Positions 6,840-14,480 of a DNA stretch of 32,898 bases are shown piece by piece. Under the pieces are notes generated by a model, which made no database searches, was not told where the DNA came from, and worked only from the letters and a program-made list of their open reading frames with translations. A program made the position numbers and the translations under genes. The stretch comes from CAYVUI01 sp964454745 (GTDB lineage: Bacteria; Planctomycetota; Phycisphaerae; Sedimentisphaerales; Anaerohalosphaeraceae): contig CAYVUI010000042.1 in NCBI GenBank assembly GCA_964454745.1, positions 1 to 32,898 of the forward strand. Direction: 5' to 3'. Position 1 is the first letter of the stretch, and each line of letters begins with the position of its first letter.

Positions 6840-8489
6840 ATGACACAAACATTGCAGACATTTTTTTCTGAGGTTCAGCTTAGCCGCCTCAAGCGTTTTT
6901 CAGCCAGAGTCAATTCACTGGGAGCCGGCCTGGTTTGCCTCGACCTCGAAGGCAACTTGCTCTTGCAGCCTGATGGCTCGCAGCAGGAATTCTCCCCGGA
7001 GCAATTTACCGAATTCATGCAGCGTATGAACGAATCCGCCTCCTCAGCGAAGCCGATCATTGAGCTTGACGAATCCGGCAGCCTCCTCGGTGCGTTTCTC
7101 AAAAGCCGGGAAAGCAGCATTGCCGTGCTGATCCTGTCAATCCATTCCGCCGCAAAAGCCCCTTCCGGTCCGACGGATTCAGAGATCGCAAAAGTCCAGG
7201 AGCTGATCGATTCAGCCGCGAAAACCCTGCGGGAAGTGCTGACCTGGTTTCTTGAAGATTTTCGCGATACCACATCCACACGCGAGCAGCTTGATATCGT
7301 CAGCTCTGAGCTGGCACTGAGCTATGAAGAACTCGCGCTGCTCTATAATATGAGCACCAACATGAGGGTGACCCAGTCTAATGCGACGTACCTTCAGATG
7401 GCCTGCGACCAGATCAACCAGACCATGCCTGTGGAGGGCATCGCGGTGATGATGAAAAATGAACTCGATCCCCAGCATCGATATCGCCTGACGGCAGGGG
7501 CCGGCTATGTCTGCCTCGACGCGATGTTCGCGGACGTCCTTGAGTCACGGCTGCTCATGGAACTCAGCGAAGGCAGGGAGGCTCTCCTCGATTCCCAGAT
7601 CGATTCCCCTTTTAAATACGACTGGCCCGAGAATATCAAAAATATCATCGCTGTCCCTCTCGGGTCCAAGGACAATATCTACGGCGTACTGTTTGCAACC
7701 AATCGCCTTGAAAAAATGGACTTCGACAGCATCGACCAGAAGCTGTTCATGTCTGTGGCCAATCAGTGCGGTGTGTTTATCGAAAATGAGCAGCTATTCG
7801 GCGACCTCAAGGAACTGTTCATCGGCTCTCTCAAGGCATTGACAAACAGCATCGACGCCAAGGACAAGTACACCCGCGGTCATTCCGAACGCGTGGCCTT
7901 TATCTCAAGATGGATCGCTGAACGCTACGCCGAGCATTACCAGCTTCCCGAAGAAATGATTCACAGGATCTACCTGTCCGGCCTGCTCCATGACATCGGT
8001 AAAATCGGAATCAATGAAGCTCTTCTCCAGAAGAAGGGGCGGTTCAGTGACAATGAACGAAAGCAGATCCAGGCCCATCCAAGGATTGGGGCATCCATCC
8101 TGTCCAACATCCGTCAGATGAAAGACATCGTCCCCGGTGTTCTGTATCATCATGAGTGCTATGACGGCAGCGGATATCCGGAAGGACTGACCGGTGACCG
8201 AATTCCCCTGATCGGAAAAATTATCTGCCTGGCAGACTCCTTTGATGCCATGACATCCAAGAGAATCTACCGCGAGGCCATGTCCATCCGGCGCGCGACC
8301 GAGGAGATCAAAAAGAACCTCGGCAAGCAGTTTGACCCGGCAATCGGAAAGCTGTTCCTGGCCAGCGACATTGCCAAGTTGTGGAATATCATTCACGATG
8401 GTTTCATCGAGTCGTGGGATTACAGCAATTTCTCCGAATTCGGATCCAAGGCGGTCACCACGCTGCTGCGAAGCGGAAAATCAGATTAG
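6840..8489 (+). CDS. GAF / HD-GYP cyclic-di-GMP phosphodiesterase
   Basis: This 549-residue cytoplasmic protein has an N-terminal region of unknown type (about 1-130), a helical linker, a GAF-like domain (about 170-320, ending VANQCGVFIENEQLF) and a C-terminal HD-GYP domain (about 325-510). The catalytic signatures are intact: HSERVA, H384-D385 in LLHDIGKIG, HPRIGA, and HHECYDGSGYPEGL with GYP at 445-447. Proteins of this class hydrolyse cyclic di-GMP, and some also act on 3',3'-cGAMP; which applies here is not readable. The ATG at 6840 follows GGAAGG with about 5 bases between. Its position after a kinase and CheY-like receiver suggests a pathway in which a surface signal lowers c-di-GMP. 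No GGDEF synthase is encoded in the window. Confidence 0.92.
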   Translation: MTQTLQTFFSEVQLSRLKRFSARVNSLGAGLVCLDLEGNLLLQPDGSQQEFSPEQFTEFMQRMNESASSAKPIIELDESGSLLGAFLKSRESSIAVLILSIHSAAKAPSGPTDSEIAKVQELIDSAAKTLREVLTWFLEDFRDTTSTREQLDIVSSELALSYEELALLYNMSTNMRVTQSNATYLQMACDQINQTMPVEGIAVMMKNELDPQHRYRLTAGAGYVCLDAMFADVLESRLLMELSEGREALLDSQIDSPFKYDWPENIKNIIAVPLGSKDNIYGVLFATNRLEKMDFDSIDQKLFMSVANQCGVFIENEQLFGDLKELFIGSLKALTNSIDAKDKYTRGHSERVAFISRWIAERYAEHYQLPEEMIHRIYLSGLLHDIGKIGINEALLQKKGRFSDNERKQIQAHPRIGASILSNIRQMKDIVPGVLYHHECYDGSGYPEGLTGDRIPLIGKIICLADSFDAMTSKRIYREAMSIRRATEEIKKNLGKQFDPAIGKLFLASDIAKLWNIIHDGFIESWDYSNFSEFGSKAVTTLLRSGKSD

Positions 8490-8564
8490 CGAACTGAATC
8501 AATAGGGTTCCTTACATTGTGCCAGGTGGTATCCTTTCCAAAAGGTGTAACGGATGATGTTCAT

Positions 8565-8762
8565 TTACAGTTCATTTTCTCCCCGGGAAGAAATGGGCGG
8601 ATCAAGCCCTCCTGGAAATAGATTTTGCTGACCGTCTCCTGATGAGAAGAATGCTTTTGCCTCTCTGCCTCCCGCTTCAATTTCCTGTTCTGTCTGGATT
8701 CGTCCTGGGCTAAGCAGCACAAAAACCAGTCCGGCCATCGTGTAGTAATGTGACGCTGCCAT
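8565..8762 (-). CDS. Possible small membrane protein, unrecognised
   Basis: This 65-codon ORF starts at an ATG at 8762 preceded by a strong ribosome binding site (AAGGAGAG, about 6 bases upstream on the minus strand). The N-terminus, MAASHYYTMAGLVFVLLS, could be a short membrane helix; the rest is hydrophilic and looks less protein-like. The overlapping frame on the same strand encodes a charged Lys/Arg/Glu/Gln-rich stretch that would be a natural cytoplasmic tail, so a frameshift within about 8690-8710 is possible. I do not recognise a family. Confidence 0.35.
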   Translation of the reverse strand: MAASHYYTMAGLVFVLLSPGRIQTEQEIEAGGREAKAFFSSGDGQQNLFPGGLDPPISSRGENEL

Positions 8763-9243
8763 TGTCTCTCTCCTTTGCTGACCTGAACATTTTCTTCATA
8801 AAATTTCTCCGACGCCAATCGGTTCGGCACGAAGCGAAAATATCCTTGAATGAATTTTTCCGGCTTTTAGTGTCAGCAAGCCCATTTTCATGTTTGAGAA
8901 AACCGCAATATCAGCATTGCCCGTTATTCAAACGGTACTGAAAACGCCGTTTTACGAAAAGGGGGGCTTTGAACTCGAATCTGGACACAATACGTCCGAA
9001 AACACATTAACAGGACAGTCACATGGAAAGTTATAGGAACAAGAGTAAAAGAGGTGTGAATGTGACAAAAAAATAATTTTGGCCATTTTTCCGGAAAATT
9101 TTCCATCCGTATCGCATCTTCAAGGGTCTGCCAAATGGGTGTTTCGGCGTCCACAATAGATAACTTCTAATTCAGTATCAGTAGATTCCCCCTTAAAAAG
9201 AGGGGTCTATACCTGAAAAATCCTAAATTATTACAAAAATCTT
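8763..9243. other. Long intergenic region ahead of rpsO
   Basis: No convincing gene is seen in this stretch. It holds short inverted repeats around 8935-8956 (AAACGG/CCGTTT) and becomes AT-rich to the right, towards the rpsO promoter. Nothing in it matches a known riboswitch by eye. Confidence 0.3.
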
Positions 9244-9271
9244 TTGCTTTTAGAAATATCCGGCTTATAAT
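9244..9271 (+). promoter_or_regulatory. Sigma-70-type promoter for rpsO-pnp
   Basis: A -35-like TTGCTT (9244-9249) and a perfect -10 TATAAT (9266-9271) are 16 bases apart. The predicted start near 9278 puts the leader hairpin (9281-9309) at the extreme 5' end of the mRNA. Confidence 0.7.
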
Positions 9272-9280
9272 CTATTTTTA

Positions 9281-9311
9281 CCTTAATCTGCTCCTTTCGC
9301 GGATTAAGGAG
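9281..9311 (+). promoter_or_regulatory. Leader hairpin masking a ribosome binding site
   Basis: CCTTAATC (9281-9288) pairs perfectly with GATTAAGG (9302-9309), and the 3' arm includes four bases of the ribosome binding site AAGGAG (9306-9311) of a short leader ORF. A competing hairpin, CTCCTT (9291-9296) with AAGGAG (9306-9311), would mask the same site. The loop segment CCTTTC (9293-9298) is also complementary to GAAAGG (9355-9360), the only purine run ahead of rpsO, so a pseudoknot is possible. S15 is known to repress its own synthesis in other bacteria through structured leaders of varied form. Assignment of this element as such a site is inference. Confidence 0.5.
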
Positions 9312-9316
9312 ATCGT

Positions 9317-9367
9317 ATGTATGTAAATAGTAGACGCAGGATAAATCCTGACTGGAAAGGGCCTTAA
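9317..9367 (+). CDS. Short leader ORF upstream of rpsO (16 codons)
   Basis: An ATG at 9317 with AAGGAG 5 bases upstream opens a 16-residue reading frame, MYVNSRRRINPDWKGP, ending in TAA at 9365-9367, six bases before the rpsO ATG. Its ribosome binding site is much better than that of rpsO, and its 3' end overlaps the rpsO purine run GGAAAGGG. Ribosomes ending here could reinitiate at rpsO, so it may be a coupling peptide. The run of three Arg and the short length suit a regulatory leader. It may also be untranslated chance sequence. Confidence 0.4.
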   Translation: MYVNSRRRINPDWKGP

Positions 9368-9373
9368 AAAATT

Positions 9374-9640
9374 ATGTTAGCCAAAGACAAAAAAAACCAA
9401 ATCATTCAGGACAATAGAACCAGTGATTCAGACACCGGTTCCCCTGAAGTACAAATCGCAATTTTAACGACTCGGATCAATGAACTCACAGAGCACTTAA
9501 AATCTCACCCCAAAGACCACTCCTCCAGGCGCGGACTGCTCAAAATGGTGGGAAAGAGATCTGCACTCTTGAAATATGTCAGAAATCGTGACATCAAGCG
9601 GTATCGTACGATTATTGCGAAACTTGGGTTGAGAAAATAA
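9374..9640 (+). CDS. rpsO: 30S ribosomal protein S15
   Basis: This 88-residue protein has the standard S15 length and hallmark segments: TGSPEVQIAILTTRINELTEHLKSHPKDHSSRRGLL and VGKRSALLKYVRNRDIKRY. S15 binds the central domain of 16S rRNA and nucleates assembly of the platform of the small subunit. It is followed by pnp, the widely conserved gene order. No good Shine-Dalgarno lies at the usual distance (GGAAAGGG is about 12 bases away), which fits a controlled or coupled start. Confidence 0.98.
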   Translation: MLAKDKKNQIIQDNRTSDSDTGSPEVQIAILTTRINELTEHLKSHPKDHSSRRGLLKMVGKRSALLKYVRNRDIKRYRTIIAKLGLRK

Positions 9641-9709
9641 AGTTCAGAATGCCGGGGTACTATCAATATAAAGTAACAAGGCAAATCTGTTAAATAAGAG
9701 CCGGGCGAA

Positions 9710-9743
9710 TAGGCAAGTGGCCTACACCGGTTCCCATGGACCG
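9710..9743 (+). other. rpsO-pnp intercistronic hairpins
   Basis: Two small stem-loops sit between rpsO and pnp: TAGGC/GCCTA (9710-9714 with 9720-9724) and CGGT/ACCG (9728-9731 with 9740-9743). In E. coli the pnp leader is an RNase III-cut hairpin through which PNPase represses itself. These weaker stems occupy the same place, but equivalence is not shown by the sequence. Confidence 0.3.
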
Positions 9744-9811
9744 TTAGGTAGTTAGATATAACAGCACCTGGGACATGGTCACAGAAGCATTTGACACAAC
9801 TTGAGGACAAA

Positions 9812-11950
9812 ATGTTTGAAACCAAGAAGTTAGAAAGAGTCATCGGCGGCAAAAAGCTGACGCTGGAAACCGGCCGTATTGCTAAGCAGGCAGACGGTGC
9901 CGTCTTAATTTCCCTTGAGGACACCATGGTGCTGGTGACGGTTTGTACCGCACCTCCGAGAAGTGAAGAAATCGATTATTTCCCGCTGAGTGTAGATTAC
10001 CGAGAAAAATTATCCGCTGCGGGCAAGTTCCCCGGCGGTTTCATGAAACGCGAAGGCCGTCCGAGCACCAAGGAAATCCTGACCGCTCGTATGATTGACC
10101 GGCCGATTCGCCCCCTGTTCCCGGATGGATACTTTGACGAAGTCCAGATCCTGGCCAATGTCGTATCCGCGGACGACCAGAACGATCCGGATGTCCTGAC
10201 GATGATTGCCGCAAGCGCGGCGCTTTCGATCAGCTCCGCACCGTTCCAGGGGCCCCTGGGCGCCTGCCGCCTGAGCCGGGTCGATGGAGAAACCGTCTTT
10301 TTCCCCACCTATGACCAGAAAAAAGAAAGCGAATTCAACCTGATCCTTGCCGGTCGTAAAGAAGCGATCAACATGATCGAGGTCGATGCAAAGGAAATGC
10401 CCGAAGAGGATACCGCACAGGCGATCATCGAGGCACATGGCATCGTCGGCGAGATCTGCGAGATGATCGAGGAATTCACATCGATGGTCCAGGTGGAAAA
10501 ACAGGCCGTCGAAGACAGCTTGACAAGCGAGCTGGTTGCAGAAATTGAATCGAAAACCAAAGACCGTTTCGTTGAGGCCTACGGAATTCAGAAGAAAAAG
10601 GACCGCAGCGAAGCTGTGGGTGTGATTCGCGATGAAATCTGCGAACAGTACTGCACCGCCTCAGAAGCCCAGGCCGAACCATACAGCAAAACGCTCATTA
10701 AGCGGGCACTGGATAAAATCGAAAAAGGCGTGATCCGCAGCCGTATTCTCTCCGGCCAGCGCCCGGACGGGCGCGGATACGACGATGTTCGTCCACTGGA
10801 CTGCCAGGTCGGGATACTGCCGCGTGCCCACGGTTCAGCCTTGTTTACCCGCGGGGAAACACAGGCCCTGATTTCCGTCACACTCGGCACCAACCGTGAC
10901 GAACAGATCATTGACGGCCTGCTCGATGAATACGGACAGAAATTCATGCTACACTACTACTTCCCGCCGTCTTCGGTTGGCGAAGTACGCTTTATCCGCG
11001 GCCCAGGAAGACGCGAAATCGGCCACGGTGCCCTTGCGGAAAAGGCGCTCGAAAAAATGCGTCCCTCGGTGGAAGACTTTGGATATACCATCAAGATCGT
11101 CTCCGAAATCACCGAGTCGAACGGATCGAGCTCGATGGCTTCGATCTGCGGTGGTTCGCTGGCCATGATGGATGCCGGTGTTCCCTACGAAAAGCACGTT
11201 GCGGGAATTTCCGTGGGAATGGTGACCACGGATGACGGCAGCGATTACAAACTGCTGACCGATATCATCGGGGATGAAGACCATTTCGGCGATATGGACT
11301 TTAAGGTTGCCGGTACCGAAAAGGGAATCACTGCGATCCAGTTGGATATCAAGGCTATGGGCCTGCCGCATGATATTCTCAAGCAGGCACTGGAAAAGGC
11401 ACGTACCGCCCGCATGACGATCCTGGACAAAATGAGCCAGGCCATTGCCGGGCCGAGACCGGAACTGAGTGACTATGCACCGAAGATGACGACGATCAAG
11501 ATCGATCCGGAATTCATCGGCAAGGTCATTGGTCCGGGCGGCAAGATGATTAAATCCATCCAGGAAGATACCGATACCCTCATCGAGATCGAAGAAGACG
11601 GCACCGTTTCGATCAGCTCGGTTGGCGGCACCGGGTATCTCAAGGCCAGGGAAATCATCGAAATGATGACCACGCCTCCCAAGGTCGGGAAAACCTATGA
11701 GTTCTCCAAAGTCGTCTCCGTAAAGGATTTCGGAGTCTTTGTCGAGATTACCCCCGGCGTGGAAGGTCTTTGCCATATTAGTGAGTTGTCTGATAGTTTT
11801 GTGAAAAACATCAGTGATGTATGTAAAATGGGTGATGTAATTCCGGTAAAACTGATCAGCATTGATGATCAGGGTCGTTTAAAACTGTCAAGGAAAGCAG
11901 CACTGGCGGAGTTAGATCAATCAGATAATAAGGAGGTCACAGCTTCATAA
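9812..11950 (+). CDS. pnp: Polyribonucleotide nucleotidyltransferase (PNPase)
   Basis: This 712-residue enzyme degrades RNA 3' to 5' by phosphorolysis, and it can also add tails. It has two RNase PH-like cores (about 1-230 and 310-545) separated by a helical segment, then a KH domain (IGKVIGPGGKMIKSI, with the GPGG loop) and a C-terminal S1 domain (VVSVKDFGVFVEITPGVEGLCHIS). The core motifs FPLSVDYREKLSAAGKFPGGF, RPIRPLFPDGY and GRREIGHGALAEKAL are intact. The start is set at the ATG at 9812 because GAGG lies 5 bases upstream and the protein then begins MFETKKLERVIGGK; a TTG at 9791 would add seven residues with no matching ribosome site. It forms an operon with rpsO. Confidence 0.97.
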   Translation: MFETKKLERVIGGKKLTLETGRIAKQADGAVLISLEDTMVLVTVCTAPPRSEEIDYFPLSVDYREKLSAAGKFPGGFMKREGRPSTKEILTARMIDRPIRPLFPDGYFDEVQILANVVSADDQNDPDVLTMIAASAALSISSAPFQGPLGACRLSRVDGETVFFPTYDQKKESEFNLILAGRKEAINMIEVDAKEMPEEDTAQAIIEAHGIVGEICEMIEEFTSMVQVEKQAVEDSLTSELVAEIESKTKDRFVEAYGIQKKKDRSEAVGVIRDEICEQYCTASEAQAEPYSKTLIKRALDKIEKGVIRSRILSGQRPDGRGYDDVRPLDCQVGILPRAHGSALFTRGETQALISVTLGTNRDEQIIDGLLDEYGQKFMLHYYFPPSSVGEVRFIRGPGRREIGHGALAEKALEKMRPSVEDFGYTIKIVSEITESNGSSSMASICGGSLAMMDAGVPYEKHVAGISVGMVTTDDGSDYKLLTDIIGDEDHFGDMDFKVAGTEKGITAIQLDIKAMGLPHDILKQALEKARTARMTILDKMSQAIAGPRPELSDYAPKMTTIKIDPEFIGKVIGPGGKMIKSIQEDTDTLIEIEEDGTVSISSVGGTGYLKAREIIEMMTTPPKVGKTYEFSKVVSVKDFGVFVEITPGVEGLCHISELSDSFVKNISDVCKMGDVIPVKLISIDDQGRLKLSRKAALAELDQSDNKEVTAS

Positions 11951-12000
11951 AAAGTTTAGTTGAATAGGAGTTTGAGACCATAAGTACCTTTACGTTATGG

Positions 12001-12060
12001 CGGACAACGGATGTCCGTTTCAGCAGTTCTGACATATAAATAGGGTTATATGCTGAAACG
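12001..12060 (+). promoter_or_regulatory. Switch-like 5' leader of cold-shock gene
   Basis: Two inverted repeats overlap. CGGACA (12001-12006) pairs with TGTCCG (12012-12017) around a 5-base loop, and CGTTTCAGCA (12016-12025) pairs perfectly with TGCTGAAACG (12051-12060) around 25 bases. They share bases 12016-12017, so full forms of both cannot coexist. Cold-shock mRNAs commonly use alternative leader folds to control translation with temperature, so this is a candidate thermosensor. The pairings are visible; the role is inference. Confidence 0.45.
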
Positions 12061-12091
12061 CCAGGAAGTGAAAAAGGTAAGGAGACGCTTT

Positions 12092-12346
12092 ATGGCAAGA
12101 GGTACTGTTAAGTGGTTCGACCCTAAAAAAGGGTTTGGTTTCGTGGTGAATGAGCAGAATCAGGACGTCTTTGTTCATTATACCAGCATCAATGGGGAAG
12201 GATTCCGATGCTTACGAAATGGACAGATGGTTGAGTATGAAGAATTTGATTCCGGCAAAGGACTTCAGGGCCGGGATGTAACCATCTTAGAAATTTCACC
12301 TTCTGCTAAAAAACAATCGAAAATGGATAAGACGAAAAGGCAATAA
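12092..12346 (+). CDS. Cold-shock domain protein (CspA family)
   Basis: This 84-residue protein has a full cold-shock domain: TVKWFDPKKGFGFV with RNP1 KGFGFV, RNP2 VFVHYT, and SINGEGFRCLRNGQMVEYE. It should bind single-stranded RNA or DNA and act as an RNA chaperone. The C-terminal tail (AKKQSKMDKTKRQ) is unusually long and basic compared with CspA's 70 residues and may add non-specific nucleic-acid binding. The ATG at 12092 has TAAGGAG 7 bases upstream; an earlier in-frame ATG at 12050 lies inside the leader hairpin and lacks a ribosome site. It follows pnp, with which cold-shock proteins share RNA-turnover roles. Confidence 0.95.
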   Translation: MARGTVKWFDPKKGFGFVVNEQNQDVFVHYTSINGEGFRCLRNGQMVEYEEFDSGKGLQGRDVTILEISPSAKKQSKMDKTKRQ

Positions 12347-12427
12347 GGTAATTTACGGAACCAGCTTATCATAGGGTCGTACTCAAAAAGAGAGTCATTG
12401 GTGAGTGTCCGGATGAGGGTTTTAACG

Positions 12428-12458
12428 CCCCTGTCTGGGGGTGGAGCTTTGGTTCCAC
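12428..12458 (+). other. Tandem short hairpins between csp and regulator
   Basis: CCCC/GGGG (12428-12431 with 12437-12440) and GTGGA/TCCAC (12441-12445 with 12454-12458) lie side by side. No T-run follows, so termination is uncertain; they may be a weak or factor-dependent end of the cold-shock transcript. Confidence 0.25.
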
Positions 12459-12545
12459 GTAATTAGTTAATTTTCACTACATGTCTTGACAAATTCCCGT
12501 CAGGCAGAGCAATATCCTGCCTGGCGGGAAAAATTTTTTCTAGAG

Positions 12546-13910
12546 ATGAACAAAGACGCACGTGTATTAATTGTCGACAATTCCAGGACGGCTCAGGCTT
12601 ATCAAAAAGCTTTAAGCGATATCTGTGATTTCATAAAGATTATCGAGGATCCGAAGGCCGCACTGGAACAAATCGAGAAATCCAGGTTCGACCTGGTCCT
12701 CTCCGAGCTGAACTTTTCATCGGAAATCAACGGCATCGACCTGCTCATTGCCGCCAAAAAGGTCAATCCGACAACCGCAGTCATTCTAATCACCGACAAT
12801 CCGACCATCGATTCCTGCAAGCAGGCCATTCGCAGGGGCGCGTATGAGTACCTCGAAAAACCGGTCAAAGACGATTATCTTCGTCTGATTTGTGCCCGTG
12901 CCGTTCCCGCTCCCCGGCAATTCAAGACTACAAAGGGTGATTTCGTGTTCGAGGGCATACTCAGCCGCTCAAAAACGATGCAGGCCGTCTATAAAGTCGC
13001 CCGGCGTGTAGCCCCGACAGACATCAGCGTGCTCATCGAGGGCGAATCGGGGACAGGAAAAGAGCTGCTGGCCAGGGCGATCCATTACAATTCGCAGCGC
13101 AGGGACAACGTTTTTTGCCCGATTAACTGTGCCGGTCTGACAGAGAGCCTGCTCGAGAGTGAGCTTTTCGGCCATTCCCGCGGCGCGTTTACCGGGGCCT
13201 CTTATGACCGCAAAGGCCTTTTTGAAACCGCCGACCAGGGAACCCTGTTCCTTGATGAAATCGGCGACATGCCCCTGAATATGCAGGCCAAACTGCTGCG
13301 CGTACTCGAAGACGGACTTGTCACTCCGGTCGGTTCTAATAAATCCGTGCGTGTGGATGTCCGTGTTATCAGTGCAACCAACCATGATCTGTCCAAACTC
13401 GTCGAAGAAAAGAAATTCCGCCAGGATCTCTATTTCCGAATCAAGGGTGTTTCGCTTTCGCTGCCGCCCCTGCGGGTTCGTCCCGAGGATATCGAAGAGC
13501 TGTTCGGTTATTTCCTCAAGAAAAGCTGCGATGAAACCGGCGTAACCATCACCCGCATCACCGAGCCGGCCATGGAGGCACTAAAATCCTACCCCTGGCC
13601 CGGCAATATCCGACAATTGCGAAATGTCGTCCGTACGATGGTGGTCATGTGCGATTCGGATACCCTCGACATCGGCGACATCCCCCTGGATATCCACCAT
13701 ATTAAACGTCTTGGCCCCGGCGTAACGGCATCACAGGAATCTCCCGAGCAGGTACCGGTCACCTCCGCGGGGCAGTCCCTCGATCAGGTGGAAAAGGAGC
13801 ACATCCGCAGAACCCTCGAAGCGACCGATGGCAACCGGGCCGAAGCGGCGCGAATGCTCAAAATCGGCGAGCGAACACTGTACCGGAAAATTAAAGAATA
13901 CGGACTGTAA
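12546..13910 (+). CDS. NtrC-family sigma-54 activator with degenerate receiver
   Basis: This 454-residue protein has a receiver-like domain (about 1-125), a sigma-54 AAA+ domain (about 140-375) and a C-terminal Fis-type helix-turn-helix. The AAA+ part is complete: Walker A GESGTGKE, the sigma-54 contact loop GAFTGA in ELFGHSRGAFTGAS, Walker B TLFLDEIGD, and an arginine-finger region FRQDLYFRI. The helix-turn-helix is NRAEAARMLKIGERTLYRKIKEYGL. In the receiver the phospho-accepting Asp is Glu (E54 in FDLVLSELNF) and the usual DD pair is D11-N12, while the Thr and Lys of the active site remain. It may therefore be constitutively active or controlled without phosphorylation. The ATG at 12546 is preferred over a TTG at 12486 because the domain begins right there. 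Targets are unknown. Confidence 0.92.
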   Translation: MNKDARVLIVDNSRTAQAYQKALSDICDFIKIIEDPKAALEQIEKSRFDLVLSELNFSSEINGIDLLIAAKKVNPTTAVILITDNPTIDSCKQAIRRGAYEYLEKPVKDDYLRLICARAVPAPRQFKTTKGDFVFEGILSRSKTMQAVYKVARRVAPTDISVLIEGESGTGKELLARAIHYNSQRRDNVFCPINCAGLTESLLESELFGHSRGAFTGASYDRKGLFETADQGTLFLDEIGDMPLNMQAKLLRVLEDGLVTPVGSNKSVRVDVRVISATNHDLSKLVEEKKFRQDLYFRIKGVSLSLPPLRVRPEDIEELFGYFLKKSCDETGVTITRITEPAMEALKSYPWPGNIRQLRNVVRTMVVMCDSDTLDIGDIPLDIHHIKRLGPGVTASQESPEQVPVTSAGQSLDQVEKEHIRRTLEATDGNRAEAARMLKIGERTLYRKIKEYGL

Positions 13911-13919
13911 GCGGACGGC

Positions 13920-14480
13920 TTAGTAGATTTGGCCGTTATACAAATCAAAAACCGCCCTCGCCTCTTCACGAAGAACGGGCCCCTCTACTTCAATCCCGCC
14001 GGCTTTGAAAATTTCCCGCCAGTTTTCCGGCTTGACTCCCTCATTGAAACCACAGGTCCTTGCGTCCTCGTCATCCGCCCCAAAGGTCAGTTTGCTGACC
14101 CGTGCCCACGGAATTGAGGCCGTGCACATCGCGCAGGGTTCACAACTGCTGACCAGTTCATATCCATGTAAATGCAGCAAATCCAGCTTTTGCTGTGCCA
14201 GGCTGATCGCCACGATCTCCGCATGTGCAATACTGAATTTTGAAGTAGGAACGAGATTCACCCCCGCGCTGACCAGTTTTCCGCTGGAAAGGTCAAACAC
14301 ACACGCGCCAAACGGCCCCCCGGTCTTATGGACAATATTTTGCCGGCTAAGCTCGACAGCAACTTTCATTCGTTCCGCAGAGGATGCTGCAGTATCCGCC
14401 AGGCCTGCAACGTAATCTTTTGTCCAGGCCGGCACATCAAAGCGGATATAGCGCTGAGATTTGGACATATTCGTGATCAC
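13920..14480 (-). CDS. Zinc nucleoside/guanine deaminase family protein
   Basis: This roughly 186-residue protein belongs to the cytidine/deoxycytidylate deaminase-like fold. The zinc site is complete: HAE (residues 86-88, with the proton-shuttle Glu) and SCEPCAMC (Cys at 116 and 119). The segment TGGPFGACVFDLSSGKLVSAG and the acidic C-terminal half resemble guanine deaminases (GuaD) and related nucleoside deaminases more than the tRNA adenosine deaminase TadA. The exact base is not readable. The GTG at 14480 overlaps the TGA of the upstream protease gene by 3 bases (GTGA), so translation is probably coupled; an ATG at 14468 is an alternative start. Its 3' end faces the sigma-54 activator with a 9-bp gap. 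Confidence 0.85.
   Translation of the reverse strand: MITNMSKSQRYIRFDVPAWTKDYVAGLADTAASSAERMKVAVELSRQNIVHKTGGPFGACVFDLSSGKLVSAGVNLVPTSKFSIAHAEIVAISLAQQKLDLLHLHGYELVSSCEPCAMCTASIPWARVSKLTFGADDEDARTCGFNEGVKPENWREIFKAGGIEVEGPVLREEARAVFDLYNGQIY

Noticed and set aside
8561..8830. Alternative 89-codon minus-strand frame
   Set aside because: Its start has no ribosome site; the overlapping frame starting at 8762 has a strong one.
10949..11776. Minus-strand ORF of 275 codons opposite pnp
   Set aside because: It lies entirely within the conserved pnp gene on the other strand and has no ribosome site or family motif.
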